Source: an uncultured Collinsella sp.
GTDB taxonomy: Bacteria; Actinomycetota; Coriobacteriia; Coriobacteriales; Coriobacteriaceae
NCBI GenBank assembly: GCA_900544095.1
Contig: UQTV01000001.1
Span: forward strand, 620,001 to 684,000
DNA length: 64,000 nucleotides
Reading direction: 5' to 3'
The notes below the pieces were generated by a model. That model was not told the origin of the DNA. It saw nothing but the letters and a program-made list of their open reading frames with translations, and did not search any database. Shown here one piece after another: positions 40,850-49,680 of this stretch (position 1 is the first letter of the stretch; each line of letters begins with the position of its first letter). The translations under genes and the position numbers were made by a program.

Positions 40850-42730
40850 CTAGGCAGCCTGAACAGAAGGCTGGCCCTCGTCGATAAAGAAGCGCTTGTA
40901 CCACACTAGGAACACGAGCGGCGTATAGATCTTGCGCTGGAAATCGCCCTTGCCCGCAAAGTGCAGATCGAGCAGGTGCATAAGCTCGTCGGTATTGAAG
41001 AACTCGCTTGCCCACGGCGCGGTGAAGTACTCCTTGACATAGTCGTACCACTTTTGCTCGCGCAGCCAGTAGACAATCGGCACCGGGAAGCCCACCTTGG
41101 GACGGGTGGCCCACTCATCGGGCAGCGACTTGTTGGCAGCGTGGCGGAGTACCTGTTTGTTGCCGTTCTCGTTGATGCGGTAGCGGTCGGGAATGTGCTC
41201 GGCGAACTCCATGACTTTGCGGTCCAGGAAGGGCACGCGCAGCTCCAGCGAGTGCGCCATGCACATCTTGTCGGCCTTGAGCAGAATGTCGCCCGGGAGC
41301 CACATGTTCATGTCCAGGTACTGCTTCTTGACCAGTTCGGGCTGACCCTTCACGCGTGCGTAGATGGGTGCAGCGAGCTCAAAGGCGCCATCGCCGGTGT
41401 TGTACTCGGGCTTGAGCACGCCGTCGACCTCGCGCTCCGGCCATACCAGAGCCTGTCCCAGGAACGACTTCTCGGGGATCTCGGCACCCTTGACCAGGAA
41501 GTTATGTCCCTTGAAGTACGGCATATGCAGCGCCAGGTTACCGAGCGCGCGACGGATGGGCAGCGGCACCATCTTTTTGTACTTGCGCACCGGGACCGTG
41601 TCCTCGTAGTAGGCGTAGCCGCCAAAGAGCTCGTCGGCGCCTTCGCCCGAAAGCACGACGGTAACGTCCTTGCGGGCCATCTCGGCCAAGAACCACAGCG
41701 GCACGGAAGACAGGTTGGACTGCGGCTCGTCCATGTGATACTGGATGTCCTCGAGCGCACCGAAGAACTCGTCGGCGGTAATCATCTTGCGAACGTTCTC
41801 GACGCCGAGCTTATCGGAAAGCTCCTTGGCGTAGTTGGTCTCGTTAAAGTTCTTGTAGTCAAAGCCCACCGAGAAGGTCTTGTCGGGCATGAGGCAAGCG
41901 GCGATGTAGCTGGAGTCGACGCCACCGGAGAGGAACGACGCGACCTTGACGTCGGCGATACGATGGGCCTCGACGCTCTCGTGCACGACCTCGTCCAGCT
42001 CATCGACATACTCTTCGAACGGCTTCTCGACGGCAGAGTAATCGCAATCCCAGTAGCGCTCGATGTTCATCTTGCCGGTCGGGATATCGACGGTAAAGTA
42101 GTGCGCCGGCGGCAGCTTGTAGACACCCTCGAAGAAGGTCTCCTCGGTTGCCGAATACTGCAGCGTCATGTACGGACGCAGGGCCTTTTTGTTGACCGCC
42201 TTGTGGAAGTGCGGGTAGTCCAGGAAGCTCTTGATCTCGGAACCAAAGAGCACGCCCGGAGCGCCGTCGCCCGCATCGGCCATGGGATAGTAGTAGAGCG
42301 GCTTGATGCCAAAGATGTCGCGGGCGCCAAAAAGCTTGTTCTTCTTTTTGTCCCAGATGACGAAGGCGTACATACCGCGCAGGCGATCGAGAACGGCCTC
42401 GCCCCACTCCTCGTAGCCGTGCAGGAGGCTCTCGGTGTCGGCGCCGCAGTGGAACTTGTAGCCCTTGGCCTCGAGCTCGGAACGGAGTTCTTGGAAGTTG
42501 TAGATCTCGCCGTTGAAGACAATGACGACGCTACCGTCCTCGTTGGCCATGGGTTGGGCGCCAGCCTCGGTCAGGTCGAGGATCGACAGGCGGCGGAAGC
42601 CGAGGGCAACGCGGCCGTCGATAAACTGACCGCCCATGTCGGGACCGCGATGGACGATGCGGTCCATCATCTTGGTGAGCACCTCGGATTGGTTATCCGT
42701 CCCACCGACAAAACCGACAAAACCGCACAT
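40850..42730 (-). CDS. asnB: asparagine synthetase (glutamine-hydrolysing)
   Basis: 626 residues. Cys2 of MCGFVGFVGG is the glutaminase nucleophile, with RRLSILDLTEAG and FNGEIYNF in the N-terminal Ntn domain. The synthetase domain has the PP-loop FLSGGVDSSYIAA and VVLSGEGADELFGGYAYY. It makes Asn from Asp, ATP and Gln. GGGG precedes the ATG. It is monocistronic with its own terminator. Confidence 0.95.
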   Translation of the reverse strand: MCGFVGFVGGTDNQSEVLTKMMDRIVHRGPDMGGQFIDGRVALGFRRLSILDLTEAGAQPMANEDGSVVIVFNGEIYNFQELRSELEAKGYKFHCGADTESLLHGYEEWGEAVLDRLRGMYAFVIWDKKKNKLFGARDIFGIKPLYYYPMADAGDGAPGVLFGSEIKSFLDYPHFHKAVNKKALRPYMTLQYSATEETFFEGVYKLPPAHYFTVDIPTGKMNIERYWDCDYSAVEKPFEEYVDELDEVVHESVEAHRIADVKVASFLSGGVDSSYIAACLMPDKTFSVGFDYKNFNETNYAKELSDKLGVENVRKMITADEFFGALEDIQYHMDEPQSNLSSVPLWFLAEMARKDVTVVLSGEGADELFGGYAYYEDTVPVRKYKKMVPLPIRRALGNLALHMPYFKGHNFLVKGAEIPEKSFLGQALVWPEREVDGVLKPEYNTGDGAFELAAPIYARVKGQPELVKKQYLDMNMWLPGDILLKADKMCMAHSLELRVPFLDRKVMEFAEHIPDRYRINENGNKQVLRHAANKSLPDEWATRPKVGFPVPIVYWLREQKWYDYVKEYFTAPWASEFFNTDELMHLLDLHFAGKGDFQRKIYTPLVFLVWYKRFFIDEGQPSVQAA

Positions 42731-42901
42731 ATACTATCCCCTCTGCTGTTGCTGGGCATCAAATCGAATCAGTAGCTTTTGAGTATACCCGAGGGCGTAA
42801 AGAGGGGCGGAATGTTCAGGCAATCTCAACTGAATCAGCTCCGCTGTGACACGCGCCGGTTACCTTTAATGGATATGAGGTGAATGAGGCGATTGTTTTG
42901 C

Positions 42902-42907
42902 TATACT
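42902..42907 (+). promoter_or_regulatory. -10 box of tRNA-Val
   Basis: TATACT 10 bp before the tRNA 5' end. No clear -35 was found 17 bp upstream. Confidence 0.5.
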
Positions 42908-42917
42908 CTCTCCGCAC

Positions 42918-42993
42918 GGGCGATTGGCGCAACGGTTAGCGCAGGTGCTTTACACGCACAAGGCTGGGGGTTCGAATCCCTCATCGCCCACCA
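42918..42993 (+). tRNA. tRNA-Val (TAC anticodon)
   Basis: 76 nt: acceptor GGGCGAT/ATCGCCC, anticodon loop CTTTACACG (TAC), T-arm GGGTTCGAATCCC and encoded CCA. Its 3' 18 bases recur 184 bp downstream. Confidence 0.97.
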
Positions 42994-43003
42994 TTGAATT
43001 GGA

Positions 43004-43030
43004 AACGGTCCTCGAAAGGGGACCGTTTTT
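43004..43030 (+). terminator. tRNA-Val terminator
   Basis: AACGGTCC / GGACCGTT stem followed by TTTTTG, 11 bp after the CCA. Confidence 0.9.
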
Positions 43031-43188
43031 GTTTGGGCCCATTTCATGGGATTCGAACCCGCAAGGGTGCGGAGCTGAGGAAACGCGAAGCGTTTTCCAG
43101 CGCAGCACGCGAGGAGCGAAGCGACGAAGCGGATGCGGGCGGTGGAGCCGCACGCGGACATCCCTCATCGCCCACCACTGATTTGATA

Positions 43189-43218
43189 GGCTCCCAGCAA
43201 TGGGAGCCTTTCTTTTTT
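43189..43218 (+). terminator. terminator of the partial tRNA copy
   Basis: GGCTCCCA / TGGGAGCC stem, GCAA loop, then TTTCTTTTTT, placed after the orphan tRNA 3' end just as the one after the intact tRNA. Confidence 0.85.
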
Positions 43219-43270
43219 GGGCCCAGCGCATGGGATTCGAACCCGCCAGCACGTCTGTCACAAAGGCCGT

Positions 43271-43484
43271 GGTCAAAAAATGGCAAAAATGAGTACTGCT
43301 ACTTTGTTTGCAACATATAAATAGACAGTATTTGCTTAAGTTACGCAACATATGTCCATTATAAGGACTAACAGTTAGATCAAAATCGTGCTTTCATCGT
43401 CATTTCGACTTGCTATCTGGCCTTATTAGTCCAAAATTGCTGCTACCAAATCGGTAACAGTACTCATATTTGATGTTTTTTGAC
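43271..43484. mobile_element. AT-rich MITE-like element with 32-bp terminal inverted repeats
   Basis: Left end starts GGTCAAAAAATGGCAAAAAT and right end finishes with its inverse, ATGTTTTTTGACC. The 32-bp ends match at 27 of 32 positions. The 214-bp element is much more AT-rich than its surroundings and has no reading frame of note. Internal GGACTAA/TTAGTCC bases add another inverted pair. No clear target duplication is seen at the edges. Confidence 0.65.
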
Positions 43485-43602
43485 CAGCAGGTCTCCCTGC
43501 CTTAGCAAATCTAAGGCAAAACGGGCTCCAGACCGCTGAATCATGCCGCATAGGACACGCCCACAGTCCGGAACCCGGTCCAAATTGAGTTATTGCGCCG
43601 CG

Positions 43603-44886
43603 TTAGCCCAAGACATCCGACAGGATCTCGATCAGGCTGTCCACGTCGGCTTCCTCGCAGACGAGTGGCGGCAGGAAACGCAGCGTATGGGCACCCGTAG
43701 CGTTGATTACGGCACCGGCCCCCAATGCACGGGCCACAACGTCGTGTGCATCACCCGCAGTATCGTCAAGATCGCAGCCGAGCATCAGGCCACGGCCACG
43801 CACCTCTACCACATGCGGAAGCTTAGCCAGCGCCTGCTCCATATAGGCACCCACCTTGGCAGCATGGTCGGCATAATCGCCGCGCACGAGCGCGGAGAGC
43901 GTCGCGGCGCACGCCGCAATGGCTAGGCAGCTGCCGCCAAAGGTCGAGCCGTGGTCGCCCGGCTTAAACACGTCGGCAATCTCCTTCTTTGCCATGACGG
44001 CACCCATGGGCACGCCATCGGCAATGCCCTTGGCAAGGCTCATGATGTCGGGCTCCACGCCATAGGTTTGGAATGCAAACGGCTTGCCGGAGCGGAAGAT
44101 GCCGCACTGGACCTCGTCGGCGATAAGCACGGCGCCCACTTCGTGTGCCAGGTCGCGCGCTGCCGCCATAAACTCCTCGGTCATGGGATGCACGCCACTC
44201 TCACCCTGGATCGGCTCGAGCATCACGGCACAAATCTCGCTCCCCAGCTGCTTAAAGATCGCACGCAGCTCGTCCACATCGTTGGGCGTGCAGGCCACAA
44301 AGCCACCCGGCAGCGGGCGGAAGCTGTCCTGCAGCCAATCCTGCATGGTGGCGGCAATGGTCTCGAGCGTACGGCCGTGGAAGCCGCCGCGCATGCACAC
44401 GATGGTGTTGCCGCCATTACCGGCACGCTTGGCGTACAGACGCGCGAGCTTCATCGAGCCTTCGTTGGCCTCGGCGCCAGAGTTGGCAAAGAAGGTCTCC
44501 CAAACCTGCTCGCCCGCAGCCGGGACACCAAGAGCAGCTGCCGTGGTCTCATCGCCGGCGACAATGGCATCGGCAAGCACGCGCGCACCATCTACGTCGT
44601 CGTTAGCAAGCTTGGACAGCAGCGCCGCGACCTGTCCGCGCTGCTCGATGTAGAAGTAATTGGAGACATGCATGAGCTTTTTGGTCTGCGCCTCGAGCGC
44701 CGAGAGCACAGCCGGGTCGCCATGACCTAGGCTGCACACGCCGATGCCGGCAAGAAAGTCGAGGTACTCACGGCCATCGTCGCCGGTGAGCTTCATGCCG
44801 TGACCCTCGACAAACTCGACCGGAGAGCGGCCAAAGGTATGCATAACGTAATGGGATTCAAGCGATTGCTGAGCTGCAAGTGACAT
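43603..44886 (-). CDS. argD: acetylornithine aminotransferase
   Basis: 427 residues of the class III PLP aminotransferases. LIADEVQCGIFRSGK holds the cofactor-binding Asp, and SLAKGIADGVPMGAV the Schiff-base Lys. FFANSGAEANEGSMKLAR and FHGRTLET are also conserved. It converts N-acetylglutamate semialdehyde to N-acetylornithine. AAAGG precedes the ATG. Last gene of argCJBD; 69 bp after argB. Confidence 0.94.
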   Translation of the reverse strand: MSLAAQQSLESHYVMHTFGRSPVEFVEGHGMKLTGDDGREYLDFLAGIGVCSLGHGDPAVLSALEAQTKKLMHVSNYFYIEQRGQVAALLSKLANDDVDGARVLADAIVAGDETTAAALGVPAAGEQVWETFFANSGAEANEGSMKLARLYAKRAGNGGNTIVCMRGGFHGRTLETIAATMQDWLQDSFRPLPGGFVACTPNDVDELRAIFKQLGSEICAVMLEPIQGESGVHPMTEEFMAAARDLAHEVGAVLIADEVQCGIFRSGKPFAFQTYGVEPDIMSLAKGIADGVPMGAVMAKKEIADVFKPGDHGSTFGGSCLAIAACAATLSALVRGDYADHAAKVGAYMEQALAKLPHVVEVRGRGLMLGCDLDDTAGDAHDVVARALGAGAVINATGAHTLRFLPPLVCEEADVDSLIEILSDVLG

Positions 44887-44955
44887 GAGATGCCTTTCGT
44901 TGGGCGTCAGACGGCGCGGGGCTATGGGTGCAGGAATGGGTCGGCTGCGGGCCAG

Positions 44956-45936
44956 CTAGACCGTCTGGAGCTTCTCGACCTCGTCAAGGTTCTCGGTCAG
45001 ACGCGCAGCAAACGTCGAAAGCGGATGCGGATGCGTATCGAACTCGTAAGCCGTCTCGGTGGAATGGATCACGGTGCCGACGCCGGCATCGGTCAGCAAC
45101 TCCAGGAGCAGCGAATGCGGCGTAGTACCGTTAATGATGTGGGCACGAAATACGCCGCCGGTAAGCGCATCGACGGCCGCACGCAGCTTGGGAATCATGC
45201 CCTTATCGACCTCGCCGCCGTAGAGCATTTCGTTAACCTCGTCGAGCGTTAGGTTGGAGATAAGCGAGTCCTTGTCGCTAAAGTCCTTGTACAGGCCATC
45301 GACATCGGTCAAAAAGATCGCCTTATGCGCGTGGAGCGCCGCGGCAACGGCACCGGCGGCGGTGTCGGCGTTGATGTTGAAGAAACCGCCGTCCTCCCCC
45401 GCCGCAACGGTAGCAATGACGGGGATGTACTCGCTATCGAGTAAGCGCTCGATATAGTCGGTGTTGACGTGCGTCACTTTGCCCACACGACCGAGCTCGG
45501 GGTCGAGCGGCTCGGCGATGAGCGTGCCGGCATCGCTGCCCGACACGCCCACGGCCAGGTTGCCATGGTGGTTGAGCGCTGCGACCAGCTCCTGGTTGAC
45601 CTTACCGCCCAGCACCTCGCGCACGATATCCATAGTCGCCGGCGTGGTCACACGCTGGCCGTTCTTAAACTCGACGGGGATGTCGTAGTGGCTGAGTGCC
45701 TCGTTGATGGCCTTGCCGCCGCCGTGCACGATAACGGGGCGCATACCGATGATCTTGAGCAAAACGATGTCGCTCATCACGTCGCGGCGCAGCTGCTCAT
45801 CAACCATGGCGGCTCCGCCATATTTGATAACAACCGTCTTGCCGGTCAGGTTCTTAATCCACGGCAGCGCTTCGAACAGCAGCTGCGCGGTTGCTTCGTT
45901 GGATTCACTCGAACGACAATCGCGTGCGAATTTCAT
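44956..45936 (-). CDS. argB: acetylglutamate kinase
   Basis: 326 residues. KTVVIKYGGAAM is the phosphate-binding Lys loop, PVIVHGGGKAI the second glycine motif, and NINADTAAGAVAAAL contacts ATP. It phosphorylates N-acetylglutamate, the step usually feedback-inhibited by arginine. The ATG at 45936 after GAGG fits; an upstream frame extension has no ribosome site. Confidence 0.95.
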   Translation of the reverse strand: MKFARDCRSSESNEATAQLLFEALPWIKNLTGKTVVIKYGGAAMVDEQLRRDVMSDIVLLKIIGMRPVIVHGGGKAINEALSHYDIPVEFKNGQRVTTPATMDIVREVLGGKVNQELVAALNHHGNLAVGVSGSDAGTLIAEPLDPELGRVGKVTHVNTDYIERLLDSEYIPVIATVAAGEDGGFFNINADTAAGAVAAALHAHKAIFLTDVDGLYKDFSDKDSLISNLTLDEVNEMLYGGEVDKGMIPKLRAAVDALTGGVFRAHIINGTTPHSLLLELLTDAGVGTVIHSTETAYEFDTHPHPLSTFAARLTENLDEVEKLQTV

Positions 45937-46017
45937 AATCTGCCTCGTCTTTCGTATCGTTATCGCGCCGTGCTCCGCTGTCCGCAATCGCGGCAAGATG
46001 CGCAGCGTGCCTGGAAT

Positions 46018-47286
46018 CTAGGAACGGTAGTCGCCGTTGATGGAGATGTACTCATGCGTGAGGTCGCAGGTCCACACGGTCGTTGCCGCGTCGCCTGCGC
46101 CCAGGTCGGCCGAGATCACGATCTCGGGCGCCTCAAAACGTCGTAGAGCCTCGTCCTCGTCAAAGGGAACAGTCAGACCGTCGCGACAGACAGGCATGCC
46201 CATCATGTCGATGGAAACGTCTTCCTGATTAAACTTCACGCCGCACTTGCCAAGCGCCATAGCAACGCGGCCCCAGTTGCAGTCGTGGCCGGCGATGCAG
46301 GTCTTAACGAGCGGCGAGTTGGCAACGGCACGGGCGGCGATATCGGCCTCCTCGTCGTTAGCGGCGCCGGTAACGTTGACCGTAACAAGCTTGGATGCGC
46401 CCTCACCATCGGCGGCGATATTGCGCGCCAGGCTCTCGCACACCTCGTGCACGGCAAATGCCAACTCGTCAAAGGCATTGGAGCCCTCGACGATCGGCTC
46501 GGCATCTGCGGCAGCGGCGCCGGAGGCAAGCATGATGCAGGTGTCGTTGGTCGAGGTGTCGGAATCGACCGTTACCTTGTTAAAGGTCTGCTTGACGGTC
46601 GAGAGCAGCAGGGCATGAAGTGCCGCAGGCTCGACGGGAGCATCGGTGGTGATAACTGCGATCATGGTGGCCATGTTGGGCATGATCATACCCGAGCCCT
46701 TGCACATTCCGCCTACCGTATAGACATTGCCCGCATGACCCGCAGCCTCACTGACGTAGGACACGGCGTACTCCTTGGAGTGCGTGTCGGTCGTCATGAT
46801 GGCGCGAGCGGCATCGGCGCCACCGTGGGCGGAGAGCGCCTCGTAGGCAGCAGGAATGGCGGTCTCAAACGTGTCGATCGGCAGAATCTGGCCAATTACA
46901 CCCGTGGAGGCAACCAGAATCTGCTGAGGCTCGCAGCCGATGACCTGCGATGCGATGCTGCACGTCTCGCGCGCGCATGCAAGGCCGGTCTCACCCGTGG
47001 CGGCGTTGGCATTGCCAGAGTTGACCGAAACGCCGGCGATGATACCGTAGCCCTTGTCGGCACCGCCCAGGTTGGCGCGGCTCACCTGCACGGGCGCCGC
47101 GCAAAAGCGATTGGCGGTAAACACTCCAGCGCCGGGACAGGGTTTATCGGGCACGACGAGCGCGTAATCCAGACGCTCGGGGTTCTTGCGGAACCCAGCG
47201 TGGATGCCTGCAGCCTTAAAACCAGCCGCAGCCGTAACGCCGCCCTCGACGGCGCGAATCTTGATATCAAACAGCTCGGTATTCAT
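46018..47286 (-). CDS. argJ: glutamate N-acetyltransferase / ornithine acetyltransferase
   Basis: 422 residues. ArgJ is made as a precursor that cleaves itself before a Thr; the site is visible in GSGMIMPNMATMIA. TVDSDTSTNDTCIM and NWGRVAMALGKCG are other signatures. Being bifunctional or monofunctional cannot be read by eye. It recycles the acetyl group of acetylornithine, so no argE is needed here. 134 bp after argC. Confidence 0.95.
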   Translation of the reverse strand: MNTELFDIKIRAVEGGVTAAAGFKAAGIHAGFRKNPERLDYALVVPDKPCPGAGVFTANRFCAAPVQVSRANLGGADKGYGIIAGVSVNSGNANAATGETGLACARETCSIASQVIGCEPQQILVASTGVIGQILPIDTFETAIPAAYEALSAHGGADAARAIMTTDTHSKEYAVSYVSEAAGHAGNVYTVGGMCKGSGMIMPNMATMIAVITTDAPVEPAALHALLLSTVKQTFNKVTVDSDTSTNDTCIMLASGAAAADAEPIVEGSNAFDELAFAVHEVCESLARNIAADGEGASKLVTVNVTGAANDEEADIAARAVANSPLVKTCIAGHDCNWGRVAMALGKCGVKFNQEDVSIDMMGMPVCRDGLTVPFDEDEALRRFEAPEIVISADLGAGDAATTVWTCDLTHEYISINGDYRS

Positions 47287-47420
47287 CGTCTTTATGACTC
47301 CTTATGTCAAACAAAAAACGGACATCGGTTGGTGCGCCATGCCAGTCGTAATCATGAGACCAGCTTAAGAGTGGCGCCCCACTCGATGCCCGACTACCAA
47401 ATCGTTAACAATCGAATGTG

Positions 47421-48491
47421 CTACACCGGGCACGCCACTGTGGGCAAGCCTCGTCGCTCGTCAAAGCCAAAGACGATATTGGCGCACTGGACTGCTTGGC
47501 CCGCAGCGCCCTTGCACAGATTGTCGATGGCGCCCGTCGCCACCAGCACGCCCGCACGCTTGTTGAGCGCGAGGCCAATCTGGGCGGCGTTGGTGCCGAC
47601 GACCGAAGCCGTCTTGGGCTGCTGGCCGGCATCGAGTACGCGCACGAAGGTGCGACCAGCGTAGAACTGCTTGTAATAGTCGACAACGTCCTCAAGGGTC
47701 AAGGTATCGATAGCCTGCGGCGTGAGCGGCAGCGTCACCGTGGAGAGCAGGCCGCGCTTGAGCGGTGCCAGATGCGGGGTGAAGACGACACGATCGGTCA
47801 GACCAAGGATCTGCTCAATCTCGGGCGTATGACGATGCTTGCCTACGCCATAGGCCTCCAGGTTCTCGTCTGCGCCACAAAAATGGGTGCGAGCGTTACA
47901 GGACTTACCGGCACCCGTCACGCCGCTAATGGCATCAACGATCACGGGGCCGCTCTGGGCAACCCAGCCGGCGCGCACGGCGGGCGCGGCGGCAAGGCTC
48001 GTTGCGGTGGGATAGCAACCAGCGCAGGCGACCAACACGGGTTTGCCGTCGGCATGGTCAGATGCGGCGATCTCCAAGTCTTGGCAGAACAGCTCGGGCA
48101 GGCCAAAGGCACGGGTCTTGAGCAGGTCGGGGCTCGTGTGCTCGGCGGCATACCATGTCTCAAAGACGAACGCGTCGCTCAGACGATAATCGGCCGAAAG
48201 ATCAAAGCAGGAAACGCCCGATGCAAGGAGCGCGGGCACCTGTGCCATGGCAGCCGTGTGCGGCACGGCAAGAAAAACCGCATCGCAGCTCTTGAGCTCG
48301 GGGGCGTCATGCGTGGTGAAAACCAGATCGCTCACGCCAGCAAAGCTCGGATACACCGCGGACAGCGGCTGGCCGGCATCGGCGTTGGACGTAATGGCAA
48401 CAAGTTCAAACTCGGGATGACCGAGCGCGAGGCGAATAAGCTCGGCTCCGGCATATCCAGCCGCGCCGACGATTCCAACCTTCAAAGACAT
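47421..48491 (-). CDS. argC: N-acetyl-gamma-glutamyl-phosphate reductase
   Basis: 356 residues. VGIVGAAGYAGAELIRL is the NADPH-binding loop, and VACAGCYPTATSLA holds the catalytic Cys. It reduces acetylglutamyl phosphate to the semialdehyde. AAGGAG lies before the ATG. First gene of the cluster argC-argJ-argB-argD. AT-rich TGCATGAATATGTAAAC about 80-130 bp upstream vaguely resembles an ArgR box, but no argR gene is in view. Confidence 0.95.
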   Translation of the reverse strand: MSLKVGIVGAAGYAGAELIRLALGHPEFELVAITSNADAGQPLSAVYPSFAGVSDLVFTTHDAPELKSCDAVFLAVPHTAAMAQVPALLASGVSCFDLSADYRLSDAFVFETWYAAEHTSPDLLKTRAFGLPELFCQDLEIAASDHADGKPVLVACAGCYPTATSLAAAPAVRAGWVAQSGPVIVDAISGVTGAGKSCNARTHFCGADENLEAYGVGKHRHTPEIEQILGLTDRVVFTPHLAPLKRGLLSTVTLPLTPQAIDTLTLEDVVDYYKQFYAGRTFVRVLDAGQQPKTASVVGTNAAQIGLALNKRAGVLVATGAIDNLCKGAAGQAVQCANIVFGFDERRGLPTVACPV

Positions 48492-48657
48492 ATCAGACTC
48501 CTTGTCTGCGATTTATGCACCGATGCGCATTTCACAGCGGTCGTTATGAAGTGGGTTGAAACTTTAGCACCAAAAGATGCATTAACACGTAAATGGTTTA
48601 CATATTCATGCATTGAAACATTCCCGACACATTCGCTTGAAGGAATTGACAAATGGA

Positions 48658-48711
48658 GCGGGCCCCGTATTGACCGGCGCTCCTAACGGCGCCGGGCAAT
48701 ACGGGGCCCGC
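48658..48711 (-). terminator. large GC-rich hairpin after the FMN-binding-fold gene
   Basis: GCGGGCCCCGTATTG / CAATACGGGGCCCGC, a perfect 15-bp stem, with inner GGCGC/GGCGCC pairing. No T-run follows on either strand. It sits 38 bp after the stop at 48749 and may stabilise or end that transcript. Confidence 0.65.
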
Positions 48712-48748
48712 CCATGCGAAAACCAAGTTGTTAGGATGAGCCAGCTGG

Positions 48749-49159
48749 CTAGAGCTCGACCGGCACCCATTCGTCGTGATTGCAGATAAAAGCCTCGGGA
48801 TCCTCGACGCTAAAGAAGACGAGCGTGGGGTCGTTAGGCCCCTCATAGTGCTCGCCCAGGCGCTCTAGATGCTTCCACCCGGCTTCGCGCATTTCGTCTA
48901 AGGCCCGGTCATCCAAGCCGGCACGCCCGCGCAAGATGAGCCAGCCATGGCCCGGCCACCAACTCGTGGCCTCAAAGCGCTGATTTTGTAGCAGCTCTTG
49001 CCACACGTCTTTGGTGCGCGCCGTCACAAACCACAGCTTACCGTCCTGAATCTGAGCAAACGAGAACGGACGCACGTGCGGCTGTCCATCCACGCTCGTC
49101 GCCAGATACCACGCCGGCACCGACGTCAGATACTCCAAAACCGTATTCAATCCGTCCAC
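48749..49159 (-). CDS. pyridoxamine 5'-phosphate oxidase-like protein (paralogue 1)
   Basis: 136 residues with the split-barrel flavin-binding fold: PAWYLATSVDGQPHVRPFSF, KLWFVTARTKDVW, and GWLILRGRAGLDD are the typical blocks. Such small proteins bind FMN or F420 and often have no known substrate. The GTG at 49159 follows GGAGG. It is 45 bp after a close relative (49204-49650), so the pair arose by tandem duplication. Confidence 0.8.
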   Translation of the reverse strand: MDGLNTVLEYLTSVPAWYLATSVDGQPHVRPFSFAQIQDGKLWFVTARTKDVWQELLQNQRFEATSWWPGHGWLILRGRAGLDDRALDEMREAGWKHLERLGEHYEGPNDPTLVFFSVEDPEAFICNHDEWVPVEL

Positions 49160-49203
49160 GTTTCCTCCTGTACTAGCTAGTTTGGGAACCTGGTTTGTGC
49201 GAG

Positions 49204-49650
49204 CTAGAGCTCCAGGCGCTCCTCGCTGCCATCGATATCACAGAAGCGCGCAGCAATGTTGCGGACCGAAAAGAAAGCAAGGCGGCCGTCGTTGGCACTC
49301 TCGTGTTCCTCGCCAATGTCCACCATGTGCTTAAAACCCGCTTGACGCACCTTGTCGCTCGCAACTGCGTCGTCCTCAAGTGCGGCTTCGCCGGTCAATA
49401 CGATCCAACATTCCCCCGGCTTCCAGCCCGAGAGCTCAAACTTGGGATTCGCGCTCAGCTCCGCCCACACATCCTTGTCGCGCGACGTGCAAAACCACAA
49501 CTTACCGTCATCGACCATGGCAAACGAAAACGGCCTCACGCGAGGCTGATGCCCGTCGGCCACATCGGTCGTGGCCAGATACCACGCCGGAATGCGCCTG
49601 AGATACGAACAGGCGCGCTCAAGCTGAGCCGTGCGGTCGTTGTCGGTCAT
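49204..49650 (-). CDS. pyridoxamine 5'-phosphate oxidase-like protein (paralogue 2)
   Basis: 148 residues of the same split-barrel family: PAWYLATTDVADGHQPRVRPFSF in two parts, KLWFCTSRDKDVWAEL, and GECWIVLTGEAALEDD. It matches paralogue 1 along its whole length. AAAGGGG precedes the ATG. It lies downstream of the riboflavin ECF transporter, consistent with flavin use, but the link is only by position. Confidence 0.8.
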   Translation of the reverse strand: MTDNDRTAQLERACSYLRRIPAWYLATTDVADGHQPRVRPFSFAMVDDGKLWFCTSRDKDVWAELSANPKFELSGWKPGECWIVLTGEAALEDDAVASDKVRQAGFKHMVDIGEEHESANDGRLAFFSVRNIAARFCDIDGSEERLEL

Positions 49651-49680
49651 AGGGACCCCTTTCTTGCGCTCGAATCGCGC

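Larger units (their letters stand above)
42976..43246. repeat. 184-bp tandem duplication of a tRNA 3'-end module
   Basis: Copy 1 starts with ATCCCTCATCGCCCACCA (42976-42993, the tRNA-Val 3' end), then a terminator, then a 31-base block beginning TTTGGGCCCA and ending GGGATTCGAACCCGC (43032-43062). Copy 2 repeats the same order at 43160-43177, 43189-43215 and 43216-43246, each exactly 184 bp later. The terminator stems differ in sequence but sit in the same place. The 31-base block contains an inverted T-arm sequence. Confidence 0.8.

Noticed and set aside
40961..42775. 604-codon plus-strand frame opposite asnB
   Set aside because: Antisense to a complete AsnB, with no ribosome site or similarity.
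42901..43351. short frames with repeated WWAMRD/VGDEGFEPP-like peptides near tRNA-Val
   Set aside because: These are translations of tRNA T-arm and 3'-end sequence, a known source of false small proteins.
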